DNA of 64,000 nucleotides from Liolophura sinensis (Eukaryota; Mollusca; Polyplacophora; Chitonida; Chitonidae), in assembly GCF_032854445.1 (NCBI RefSeq), contig NC_088296.1, positions 12,252,706 through 12,316,705 on the forward strand, read 5' to 3'. The position numbers and the translations under genes are program-made. The notes beneath the pieces were generated by a model that saw only the letters and a program-made list of their open reading frames with translations, was not told where the DNA came from and did not search any database. Of this stretch, positions 23,139-35,098 are shown one piece after another; positions within the stretch are counted from its first letter, which is position 1, and each line of letters starts with the position of its first letter.

Positions 23139-26100
23139 AGTCACCGTAATATTGCTGAAACATTACTGACGAGGTTTTCAGCCATAATCATTCATTCGTT
23201 CAAAATCGTATGAGTAATGTTTTCAGATTATATCTGTTATACCCTGAGTTACATCTGCTTAACCGTGTGGAGGATTCAGGGTTATGGTGGCATGATCTGT
23301 ACTGAAAATCTGGATATTGCTCTGGTTTTGTCCAAATGATTGATTATCAGGATTTTTTTCGCCTTGAAAGTGCTAATACTGATCTTCCTACATCACTGCT
23401 TCCACCCCATCCCCCATTCCCTCTCCCACCCCATCCCCCATTCCCTCTCCCACCCTATCCCCCATCCCCTCGTCCCAGTGGTGAGTCCCTGCACCTTCTT
23501 TGTGGAGTGACTAGGTCAGTCACACTTCATGTCATCTCTGAGGGACACAGTATAGCAACCATCAGGGAAAGCCACATATGCTAGGCTTTAATTGCCGCCA
23601 AATGTGCTGTAAATTTTCCAAAAACCTGAGGTGTTAGGGTATAAGATGTAACAAGAGGACAGAAAATAGAAAGTACAGATAGATACTTATCATGCGAAAA
23701 GCACAGGTTTAGCCAAGGGATGTTTCACCATCTTTGACACACCATATTTTGTGGAAATTATTCTCAGAGAGAAAGGAAACTTGGGAAAATACATGTGAAA
23801 TGAGACAGCCTGGCTGTTTCAAAACCTGGCAAAATGTATAAGTGGAAGAACTGTATTAAAAACCAGGGCAGTTTTTGTATCACAGCACCAAGCTGATTAC
23901 ACACATATAAACAGTTGCTCTCCAAATCAGGAGACACAGCTGTTGTATAATTAAGAGAAATATTCTTGAGTACGTTATAAGAAAAATCAAAATTCAAAAT
24001 CAAAATCAAAATTATGACCGATTTATACTTTGTTTTAAAATTGTCTTTATTATTTGATGAAGAATATTTAATTTGGGATTTCAATTCCCACCTTGTGTCG
24101 TGGACTGTGTAACAAATATAATGGTTGGACTGTGGCAGATGACAATAACATATTTTGACTCTTTGTTCAAACTGTCTATTGTTCAAGGTGTGTATGTTTT
24201 TAAAGAGGGTACAGTATTATGTTCATTTGTGAAACAAACATTTAAGAATTTCACTGTAGGTTCCTTTTTTTCTTTCTTCTGAATTGTATAGATTCAGAAC
24301 AAATTGCTTTTCTCGAAAAACCATAAAAATAATAAAAGTAGAAATTGCTTTGTCACCACGTAGTCTGACTTTTTCTTCCTTAACTGAGGATTGTGATGTA
24401 ATAAACCTTAGTCTGACACCCTTAGGTAACTTAAGGCAGTTTAATCTTTGTTAACTCCACTAACGAGACAAATTTCATGGAAAATTAAAAGGTGATTTGT
24501 CACCTCTACTTGTTAAAGTAGGAAGTTCCATTTAAAAAGATGTTACACTTGTGAAGGCTGACATGTGGCCAATTTTCTGGGAGGAGTTTAGTCTGCAAAG
24601 AGGGGTTACTTAACAAGTTTTTAGAGGGAGTACATTAGGCCCAGAAAACCAGCCTTAAGTCTTACTTGCCATATTGGAACTGTAAAGAAGGAAAACCTTG
24701 AGTTGAGAATCGCCCCAAGGGGCTGCACAGCTGTTTTACAGCAGCTTTCTTTCATACATGCAGCTAGCTAGGACTTGACAGACTGTCTTTGAGTGCACCC
24801 AGAAATTGGACTAATATGCCTTCTTCATTCTGACATGGCAAGACTACACGAAATTAACTGGCTCAGAGCAAAATGCGGTTCCAGTGACTGTCCTACCCAT
24901 TGAATCTGGCTGTACTGTTCTACCCCCACCCATTTTCTTCCACTTACACCCTCTTAGCTACAGGAAATTACTTTTGCCCTCCCCTTCCAACCCCGCCCTC
25001 TCTTAAACTCAAATAAATGTCTGACCTTTGCACACCTGGCTTTAACTACATTATACTTTTAAACAGCTGCAGTACTTACCTCTGTTACATGCAAGTGTAC
25101 ACAATACAGTTGTTTAAACTGAAAGGAATTTTCAACAGTTCACTGGTTTCCATTGTTCTCGACACAATTGTGTTGATAATGTGTGGAGAATGCTCTTTCG
25201 TGTAGTCTTACATTAAGTTCGGTGGAACCTTGTATTAGCCAGTTATTATCCAATGTACATGCATGCAATGTAAGACTTTCTCATGATATTGTTCATAACC
25301 TTAGCATAACAGTGACATGTCAGCCATCTTGAAGGATTGTTTAAAATGAACAGGCATAAGTGCATGGACATTTCTCCAATATGGTTGCCCTAAACTGAAG
25401 ATTGGGCAAAAATGCATGTGGTGAATAATTTGATACAAACACTAACAATGACAAGAGGAAGCAGCTGGGCCAGTCACTGGAGTACTTTTTTGTGACCAAC
25501 GGCAACTCCAGCTGGTAAAACAGAACATACTGAATGATAAATTTCAAGTGGGATTGCAAATGGTAGAAAAACCGGAATGAGATTATGGTACCATAGTGTA
25601 GGCATAAAAAATGGAAGGGGATTTTAATTTCCTCTTTCGTGCAACATAATAAAAAAAACTTACATTTCCTCAACCCTTTTTTTGTTTAGTCTGTATGGTA
25701 TAATCATCTATCTGCATAAATCAAGTATGTGTCATAAAAAAGTCATTTATTTTATTTTTTTTTGAGTAGTTGATAAACCTCCTTATCTTAGCATATAAGG
25801 TCAATTGTTTAGATTATCTCACTTTTTGTAGTGTGTTGCGTGGGTAGAACTACCTGCCCATGTACTTCATCTCGTAGGACTTTTTTCTCATGTAACCTAG
25901 TTTTATGTTTTCATTAATTTTCTGATCTTTGCTGTACATCACTCACTCCAGTAAGAAGCTGGGAAATTTAATTTTTGGTGTAGAATTTGATACATAAAAG
26001 GTCTGCAAGAAAAAAAAAGTTAAGAGGAGGTTCAAAGTGCATGAAAATTTGACCTTGTTATTCCTTTTTTAAAATGGAGTATACCCTATTTTTAAATGAA

Positions 26101-27055
26101 GTAAATGTGATAAGTTATGGATGTGCATGAATATTGATAAGGTAATTATTGAGTCATAAGCATAATTATTGAGTCATAAGTTTGTACGGGATCCTTTCAA
26201 GAGCATTTAAGTATCATTGTAACTTAAAGTAAAAGGGAGCTAAAATGTCGTGTAAGGTTTATCCTAAAGACAACTGAAAACTATGCGGAAAAATTTATTC
26301 ATTTATTTTTTCAGCTTTTTTTGAGAGTGTTGGAAGGCCTTCAAATACTTGAATTCTGCAGTGGGCTTTATGGGCCATACTGACTGTATTCGGGAACTCT
26401 GATGTCACATCACCTTTTTTCCTGATGTTCACCAGGAGGAAGGAATTTTGGGGAACATTAATTAGTAATCTTTCATTCGTGGTTAAAAAGAGTTCTTCCA
26501 CCATTCAGTGTCCTTATTAAAGTTGGATAAACTTCCTGTGACCCCAGAGTTTCTAACTTTCAAAGCCCACCTTAGAATCCAAATGTATGAGCGCCTTTAA
26601 CTCTTTTCACAAAAATCTAAAAGAAATAAGTAAAGGTGTATTTATGCATAGTTTTAAGTGGTCTACTTAGTGATGCCTACTTTGATTGTTAGAGGTCTTT
26701 TCCTTTAGCAATTCATGGCTTCGTATCTCAGTAACGCTTTGTCAAATAAAGTGTGGAATTTTAATTTTATAAGGCCATAATAATCAGTGTTACATTTTAT
26801 GGTGTAACAGATCCTACACATGTAATTGTTCTTACAGCAGTTGAAGCCTGAGCAATTTGCACACATGGTTCCAATTGACCAAGTCATTCACAGCTTTTAC
26901 TAGCTACAATAACACATTCAGCCAAGACTTTGTTAGCTCTTGGTGAAAGTCTGCTCTTAAATCAGACAGAAATAGGACATGTAACTATCAGAGTGACAAA
27001 ATGTCAACAGTAAAAATGCTAACTCCGACCTTTGTGGCAGAGCTTGGTAGATAGA
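23139..27055. other. Intron sequence, mostly featureless
   Basis: Includes a C-rich 24-bp unit repeated about three times (23398-23470, CCCCATTCCCTCTCCCACC-type). Otherwise no element or exon is recognised. Frames at 23764-24186 and 25341-25673 on the minus strand are unsupported. Confidence 0.5.
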
Positions 27056-27641
27056 GACGATGACAGTGTGAGGATAGAGTGCAACTGTTATATATGTGTA
27101 CATGCAGATTGTACTGCCAGAGTGCAACTGTTATGTATGTACATGCAGATTGTACTGCTAGAGTGCAACTGTTATATATGTACATGCAGATTGTACTGCC
27201 AGAGTGCAACTGTTATATATGTACATGCAGATTGTACTGCTAGAGTGCAACTGTTATGCCTGTACATGCAGATTGTACTGCCAGAGTGCAACTGTTATGT
27301 ATGTACATGCAGATTGTACTGCCAGAGTGCAACTGTTATGCCTGTACATGCAGATTGTACTGCCAGATTGTACTGCCAGAGTGCAAGTGTGATATATGTA
27401 CATGCAGTTTGTACTGCCAGAGTGCAACTGTGATATATGTACATGCAGATTGTACTGCCAGAGTGCAACTGTGATATATGTACATGCAGATTGTACTGTC
27501 AGAGTGCAGTTCTTGCCCAAGGCTTCATTATTTGAAAACACAATTCACAAAACTTTGAAAGTTAAAAGACTGGTAGAAGAGTGTATTGACATGACACAGT
27601 CAAGAGTACATTTGAGGTTTTAGTTTGAAATGGGATGGTAA
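27056..27641 (+). repeat. Tandem duplication copy 1, holding a 41-bp minisatellite (10 copies)
   Basis: The segment starts 'GACGATGACAGTGTGAGGAT', carries ten 41-bp units with CATGCAG starting at 27101, 27142, 27183, 27224, 27265, 27306, 27347, 27401, 27442 and 27483 (one unit has an extra 13 bases), and ends in unique sequence to 'GAAATGGGATGGTAA'. The same start and end recur immediately downstream in copy 2. Confidence 0.95.
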
Positions 27642-27845
27642 GACGATGACAGTGTGAGGATAGAGTGCAGCTGTTATATATGTGTACATGCAGATTGTAC
27701 TGCCAGAGTGCAGTTCTTGCCCAAGGCTTCATTATTTGAAAACACAATTCACAAAACTTTCAAAGTTAAAACACTGGTAGAAGAGTGTGCTGACACGACA
27801 CAGTCAAGAGTACATTTGAGGTTTTAGTTTGAAATGGGATGGTAA
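27642..27845 (+). repeat. Tandem duplication copy 2, with a single 41-bp unit
   Basis: Same flanks as copy 1 (45 bases before the CATGCAG word and 158 after it in both). It contains one minisatellite unit instead of ten. The 382-base difference equals 9 x 41 plus the 13-base insertion, so the copies differ almost only in array length. Confidence 0.95.
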
Positions 27846-28879
27846 GATGAACATGAGATAATGAACACCCTTAATTAATAGTTAGGTTTTATGTCCACTA
27901 ATGAACACACATATGTGCATTTATGGTATTTTATTTTTTCGGTCAATTTCAGTTGTGACACCACAAGTTGTAAAGTGGACGTAACTTTACAGCATGGTTT
28001 ACTCAGGGAGAGATTTAAATAAATTTCAAAAATCTCATTTAAAGTATGAACAATAGGTATTTATCTAATACGGTTTTACTGTTTAAAACACTGGTTTACA
28101 AGCTTATTTCCTGAATCGTGAGACTATCAGAGGACTTAGCTGTGCTTGATACTGGGTATATGACTGGGTGGCCATTTGGAATGTAATTGAATCATAATGA
28201 TATTGAGTTAAATGATTACACAGTATGAGTGTTGAAAGAGTTTTGCTGCATCACTAAGTATTTTTTCCCCCTATTTTGACAACCTTGATACAGTATTTGC
28301 TCAAACAACTCATAACATCATCTTTCAGAATAATCTGCATCCACATGCATGTACAAATGGCATCAGCTGAGAAAGCCATATCGTGGTACCAGAATTCCAT
28401 GCCAGTTCATCCCCCAGCCTGGTTACCATGTCCGTATTAACCAGCCGCCTCTATAAACCCTATCCCTGCTTCCCCAAACAGCCTGCCCCAGGCCTGTTTA
28501 GCTTAGATCAGCAGAACTACCATTCTCAGTTTCACTGCCATGGTTTGCCTAGGGACTGTTTACCTACTTGGGTGATCGGCGCACAAGATATATATTCTGC
28601 CTTGAGGAACTACTTTCTATGGACTATTTAGAATTAATTTCGTCCTCAGGGTTCCTTCATCATGCAGGACTTGGCTCCTTGTGGCTCGGTCTAAAATGAT
28701 ATGAGAAACATGTGTTTATGCACCCTGCATTTATAGTTCACTTACACCTGTAGATATAAATTAATGGTATTATGTCATCTGATTTGGGGAGTATTCAACA
28801 GATATATTATATGCTGTTTTCTTATAATAACTTTATATTATATTGTAGTGTATAACATAATTGTGCATGCATCTAAATG
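27846..28879. other. Intron sequence, no feature recognised
   Basis: Contains a 28383-28631 frame of mixed composition, without splice support. GC is slightly raised at 28380-28620. Confidence 0.45.
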
Positions 28880-29325
28880 TACACGTATACTGACGGTCAC
28901 AATACACATGTTCACGTACACGTGTGTTATACACTGACAGTCACAATACACATGTACATGTGCACGTGTGGTATATACTAACAGTCACAATACACATGCA
29001 TGTGTACACATGTGCTATATACTGACAGTCACAATACACATGTACACATATACACTGACAGTCACAATACACATGTACACGTGTGTTATATACTAACAGT
29101 CACAATACACATGCACATGTACACATGTGCTTTATACTGACAGTCACAATGTACATGTACACATGTGTTATATACTGACAGTCACAATATACATGTACAT
29201 GTGTGTTATACACTGACAGTCACAATACACATGTACGTGTACACGTGTGTTATACACTGACAGTCACAATACACATGTACGTGTACACGTGTGTTATACA
29301 CTGACAGTCACAATACACATGTACA
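28880..29325 (+). repeat. Degenerate minisatellite, 33-44-bp unit, about 10 copies
   Basis: Each unit has 'ACTGACAGTCACAATACACA' followed by variable alternations of TGTACATG, CACGTG and GTGTTATA. Spacing between GTCACAATAC words is 44 in the first copies and 33 in shortened ones. Confidence 0.9.
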
Positions 29326-30640
29326 TGAGGTGGCTTAAATGTAAGAATGTACACTATGTTTATCCAGCCTTGAAAAGTTTGACTTGACAGAAACCTAATA
29401 TAAAAGATCTTTAGTTAGAAGTTACAACTTCTGACTTCAAATTAGATTCCTATTCTAGTTTGAAGTTGCAAGTTGAACTTGTTCATGCAACTTGTGACTG
29501 AAGGTCTGTATTGTAACAAATAATACTTTTAGTCTTATGCACTGCTATAAAATATGTACTGCCTTGAACTTTATTCATTTTTTTCTTTCTTTTGCGAAAT
29601 GCCCTTGATATCGTTAAGCCACAAACCGTAAAAGTATTTTGCCATGCCAACTAAAAGTCTTCTAGTCAAAGCTAATGGAACACCCAGTTTTGTGTTTTGT
29701 GTACATGTTCCCTTGTCGCAAATCTTTTTCAAAAGAACCCCCAATATCTGCCACATGGAGGCTATAGGGAACGTCTCATCAACAACGTGCTTACCATTTC
29801 TGCTCACTTCTGGTGGTCATTATTTTTTCCATGCTTGAAGCGAAATCTTCACTGATTGCCCGAGATTTTTTTTGCTTGCCCATTATTTTCTCGCCCCCAG
29901 GGTCGCATGGCCTGAAGGTTTGCTGGCCAGAGGTAGGGCAAAGCTTTAACCGTATCGCTGATCAGCCACAGCAATCCTTCGCGGCTGTCCAAATGTTTGT
30001 CTAACTCCGCTTCAGAGGTGTTGTTTTGAGCCTTCTCCACAATGCAATGCCTCTGACAATTGATCCCAGCTGGTCTTGCAATGTCTGTCTGACAAGACGG
30101 AAAGAAGAGAGAAGAAGGACCATCACCTTTTGTGTGGTGTTTTTTTTTTTTGTTTTTGTTGTGTTGTTTGTGAGAGGAACTGACCCTTATTTCTCACTCT
30201 TCCTGTAGGCCTTAGGGAAATTGGGAGTAGGGTTGCTGATGGGGTTTTAAATGGACCTGTTTGGTGTACATCTGGCAAGCACCTATAGATGTTTACATGA
30301 GCATGCCGGCGAGTACAGATTTCAAAAATGGCAAGTGCAGTAGCAGACTGATTAAATCTGTTCCTTGCTGTCCCCCGATAGCGGATTTGAATTAGACGAT
30401 TTGAGTTAATAGTAATTTGCCTACAATCTGATTCCACCTTGTTTGATTCATATTTATCAGAAAAAAAAACTTGTGAAGTGTTAAGAGGTTTTCCATGGTC
30501 ATGTAAGAGTGACATTGTAGCTTTGTCTCTGTTTGGGAACCATTCAAGTACCATTCAAGTAAACTGACAACTATTTCTGCGAAAATATTGTGAAGTCTTA
30601 TCGTCTCATCAACTACATGTACAAGTGACTATGTATGAGT
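29326..30640. promoter_or_regulatory. Candidate conserved intronic region or decayed coding sequence
   Basis: From about 29580 to 30560 the sequence is mixed in composition and lacks simple repeats. Two consecutive minus-strand frames read as protein-like: about 30118-29850, with EAELDKHLDSREGLLWLISD, and 29807-29571, with LTRRLLVGMAKYFYGLWLND. They are separated by stops. A third frame covers 30123-30554. This could be a decayed gene or transposon piece on the minus strand, or a noncoding conserved block where few stops occur by chance. I do not recognise a family. Confidence 0.25.
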
Positions 30641-30649
30641 GTAGCAATT

Positions 30650-31190
30650 AGGCAAATTTTGAAAACACAACACCTTTCGAGACCCTTTCAGAGCATACCG
30701 AATTGCCTGCTAAAACAATCACTAAGGGTACGAAACATTTGTCAGGTATTAACTTAACATCTAAGAGGGGCAATGCACATGTATCACTGAAGCAGTTTGA
30801 GAACATTTCAGGACATATAGAATTACCTGCAAAAAGTAGCACCTAATGTTACAAAAACTTTGTCAGGTTTTCTTGGCTAAGAGTGGTGGCTATTGTGTCA
30901 GTGTATAATTAAAGCAGATCCTACAGGACACCGTTTGAGAACATTTCAGGCGAATAGAATTACCTGCTAAGACAAACGGCTAATGGTACAAAACGTTTGT
31001 CAGATTTTCTCTGCAGCTAGTTTATCAGTGTAGTATAAAGGCACATTCTGCAGATCACCATTTGAGAACATTTCAGGACATACATTGAGAACATTTCAGG
31101 ACATACATTGAAAACATTTCAGGACATACCGAATGACGTGCTAAAGCTAGCGGCTAATGCTACGAAAAATTTGTCAAGTTTTATTGCATG
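30650..31190 (+). repeat. Diverged tandem repeat, about 115-135-bp unit, 4 copies
   Basis: Each copy contains 'GAGAACATTTCAGGACATA', then GAATTACCTGCTAAAACAA, then CTAATGGTACAAAA and TTTGTCAGGTTTT. Copies are clearly related but heavily substituted. The fourth has an internal triplication of the 22-base GAACATTTCAGGACATACATT-type piece at 31065-31130. Confidence 0.85.
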
Positions 31191-32170
31191 CCAGGAGCCA
31201 TCATGTGACACTTTGTCTGGATTCGTCTCTCACACACACTGTATATGTACATGTCTCTGAGAACTGCTAGATGATATGCCTTGGGGCGCTCAGCGTATGA
31301 TAGCCCTTCCTCAGTCTGCATACTCACATCTACATGTACAAGTAAAAAAAAAAAAGTGGTTTCTTGCGGCGTGATATAGGGCAGTTGAGGTTGAACTGTT
31401 TAAGTCAGCGTGTCAGTCTATCAGAGCGCCCCCAGGGCTATCTCACCTGGTTGAATGAGGCTTTTATCTCCCATCACCTCTCGTCTGGTTAGGTGAAGTT
31501 AGCTCGGAGGCTCTGTACCAGAGGGCATCGGATGTCAGCAAGCTGGTCCCCAGACATCCAGAATTTTGCACATCAGAGTGAAATGATCCACAGAGTCTTA
31601 ACCTGCGTGTACCTGTAACCCTGTTTGTTTGACTTCTCGGCATTTCTGGAAGATTGTTCAGGGACTTTGTTCATTTCTTAGTCTGTGACTTTCGTAGATT
31701 GTGTCACATGTTCATTGGATACATCCGAAGAGGCTCAAATCCTGAAACCTCTTTTATCCTCCACTTCCAATATGGTGTTTTTCCAGATCATTAATTGCAA
31801 GAAACTTTTTAAAAGTGTAGACACACCCATAGATATATCATTGTCCTTAATTGGACAGTTTCACACACAAAAAAAAACTTTCAGCATTAGTCAGTTGAGT
31901 TTGCTGTAGGGTTTATCCACAGGAAATTGTTGTCTCAGAAAAACCTTAAAAATGGGAAAATAAGGAAAAAAACTGATAACCAGTCACCCAGTGACCTCCC
32001 GGGACTTTGTTAATAGCTCGGAAACAAAAAAAGTAAGATCTATGATTTATTTCACGGAAACAAAAAGTTTTTAAAGGTGTATGATAATTATGTATCTTTT
32101 GTGTTGTAGGGAAATGCTTGTGGTCAGAATTCGATTATTTACATCTACATGTATGTGTACTAAGTTCGGT
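31191..32170. other. Intron sequence with a GC-richer island
   Basis: 31370-31610 is GC- and CpG-richer than its surroundings. No exon is supported. Confidence 0.4.
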
Positions 32171-32395
32171 GTGAATGGCTACAAAGGTTGGTGTGGATGG
32201 TTACACAAAGGTTGGTGTGAATGGTTACAAAGTTTGGTGTGAATGGTTACAGAGTTTGGAGTGAATGGTTAGAGATTTTGGTGTGAATGGTTACAAAGTT
32301 TGGTGTGAATGGTTACAGAGTTTGGTGTGAATGGTTACAAAGTTTGGTGTGAATGGTTACAAAGTTTGATGTGAATGGTTACAAAGTTTGGTGCA
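32171..32395 (+). repeat. 22-bp minisatellite, about 10 copies
   Basis: Units of 'GGTGTGAATGGTTACAAAGT' plus TT, with variants GAGTTT and GATTTT. Confidence 0.95.
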
Positions 32396-34830
32396 ACTGG
32401 TTGGATGAAGTCAGATTCCGCACATAAATTTAGGGAGATTTTGAACCAGGCTGGTTTCTGCATTGACACAGCTACAAATTTCTGGCTCTAACTGTGAACT
32501 ATGTAATTTTTGCTGAGTCATTCAGCGGAGAGTTTTGAGTGTGTCTGTGGATAAAATAGTTACATGGATTGCATTATCAAGTGTGTTGCAGCTGTGAACT
32601 TTAGAATTTTGACCAATGCAAAAGCTCCTTTGACCTGCAGCTTTATTGTATAATGGCCCCTTAGAACTGGTTAGTGGATTATGTGTTATTAGAAGACTGG
32701 CAGACAGGGTGTTTATGTTTTTTATGTTCATCACAAAGGGCATACGTCGCCCGTTTTCAGGCGTTCTCCTGCCCCAAGGCACTGCAAGACAAATATCAAT
32801 GTTCATCGGCGACAGAAAATTGCTCAGTTTTATCGGCATTATTGACATAATGACACTAGCGCCTCAGGGCATATCTAACGCCAGTGGGTAACAGTAACTG
32901 TTTTAACTTCCTGACGTGAGGTACAACTCAGCAATTAGTCCAACTTCACCGAGTGCTTGGTGGCGCCGCACTGTCTGCCTGCGACGCGTCGCAAACCAAT
33001 AACCCCTCCTTGTCATTATAACAATATGAATCTTGAATTTAAAGAGAAAAAAAAAAAACGACTTGGCATTAATACAAAGTGGCGAGGTGTTCTATCGGAG
33101 GAGCTGGTCATCACTGCCAGTCCCCCCTGGAGCCTAGAATTGGGCTGTTCATCGACCTTGAAAAAATGGCTCTCTGGAAATTGCAGGCCTGAACAAATTC
33201 ATAATACGGGTGGTACAGGAAGGTGTGTGGAAAATGTCAAGTTGGTGTTTTCATACAGGCATGCTGTCCAATGTTTAATTTTCAGTTGAGAGCCTTCTCT
33301 GGTTAATTGCCTCTCGATGGGTGCAAAGGGAGACTTCAGTGGACAAGGGCTGTTTTTCAGAATGGCAGAGATCCTCTCACACAATGGGGCGTATTTAATC
33401 CACATTTTGTTGCTAATCCTATCTTGACCAGTGTACATCTGCGGCTAAGAAAGCTTCTTATTGTTGCCACTGATGGTTGAAAGCCGCGAGACAAAAGCAC
33501 TCGCTCTTGACTGTACAACTTGGCTCCAGTGGTCTGGCGAATTTCAATGCTGGCATCCTACAGGGAGACCTGCTGACATCCCTTTTGTTCTTAACCCATT
33601 TTTGGCCTGTGGTTATTATAGAAAAAATCCACTAAAGATATAATTGTGATCCCTAATAATCTATATGCCTACAAGAATCTCTGGGCTGTTAATACAAAAT
33701 CCACTAAGAGCACCCTCTGTGGATTCTCTGTCAACAACCTAGGCCATTAACGGTGATTTTTCTGTGATTAAAATCTGCCCAGTTCAAACTATTGCCAGCT
33801 GAGCTGTACAGAAGGACGTTTATTTTTTCTTTTTAGTTTTCCTTCGAGTGCTGTTTTTTTTATAAGTTCTGTAGTGTAAAATTACTCTAAAAACTTGAAT
33901 AATATATCTTTGCTTTAACCAGTATCCCCAGCAATAACACTTATACACATACATGTGTTTTCTGGCTCACATGTACAGCATATAACATTTGACTTTTTGC
34001 TCCAATACATTTCAGCAAGTACAATGTTATGACTTTATATCCGTTGCTGCAAAATATTACCATTTCTGCGTAAATCAATACGAGTTTCATTCAACCTACA
34101 TCTCATTCTAAAACATTTTCTTTGTTTCATCATTTTTTGTTGGACAAAAATATCTTGATTTTTTTTTATATAAATTATTTTAAAGGGTTTTGTTACATGT
34201 GGGCAGTATATATGTGTTCACAATATTATTTTGTTGGAGTGTTTCAAAATGTGGATTGATGTGTAAGAAATTCAAGGTTATAAGAAAACATTTCCCAATA
34301 TTTCGCATTGACATGCGAAATAATGTTTGGGGAAACCAGGAGAAGTTGGTGTATATTGTTATACATTATACATCTGTCAGTTTTTTCGAAGATCTACTTC
34401 TCTTTCCCATTCCCAGTCCCATTCCCAGCAAGCTTTGGAACAGCAAACCTTGAAATTTATACAATGAATCATTGCTGTCTTTAATGCCAACTGACCAATA
34501 TTCTTTGCGGCCGATTAAATGAATGTGACGGATGGATTCGGAGCAGCCTGCTCAACACACATCGGATTACTTCCTGTTAGACGAGGTTGGCTCGGAATCG
34601 ACTCACTGTTAAGATTTGGACGGTCGAATGGTCGATGACACTGACCTATCCATTTTATCCGTTAGGAGATTGGGCGGTAAATGATGGATAGATTTATAAC
34701 CAAGCTGGGTGCACGTCTTAGCGAGTTGACGGACCATCACTGCCAGTTTTATAGCGATTGCTTAACCTCGTGTTTGTCGTTAAACCCCTGTTCCATCTTG
34801 CTTTCCCATTTCCGATAAGTTGCCAAAAAA
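32396..34830. promoter_or_regulatory. Intron segment with candidate regulatory islands
   Basis: Two islands stand out by mixed composition, raised CpG and absence of simple repeats: about 32560-33480 and 34490-34760. The first contains short frames on both strands (for example 32522-32848 minus and 32957-33289 plus) but no paired splice sites that fit phase 1. Treat as enhancer candidates only. Confidence 0.25.
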
Positions 34831-35098
34831 ATATGAATGGTTTGCATCAGTTTTGAATAGCGTTCATTTTTTCCCTCAGTGGGATAATTTGCTTCTTAAA
34901 GCCCTGCAGTGTATAGCTTTACTAATTCTGATGTATCACAATGTACTACAAGACTGCCTGAGAAAATATGAATGGTTTACATCAGGTTTGAATACCCTCC
35001 TTTTTTCCTCAATGGGATAATTTGGTTCTTAAAGCCCTGCAGTGTATAGCTTTACCAATTCTGATATATCACAATGTACTACAAGACTGCCTGAGAAA
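34831..35098 (+). repeat. Tandem duplication, 133-135-bp unit, 2 copies
   Basis: Both copies run from 'ATATGAATGGTTTGCATCAG' (second: TTTACATCAG) through GCCCTGCAGTGTATAGCTTT to 'ATGTACTACAAGACTGCCTG'. The second copy starts at 34966. Confidence 0.95.

Noticed and set aside
23398-23470. C-rich repeat as a proline-rich coding segment
   Set aside because: The short 24-bp repeat gives a Pro-rich frame only by composition.
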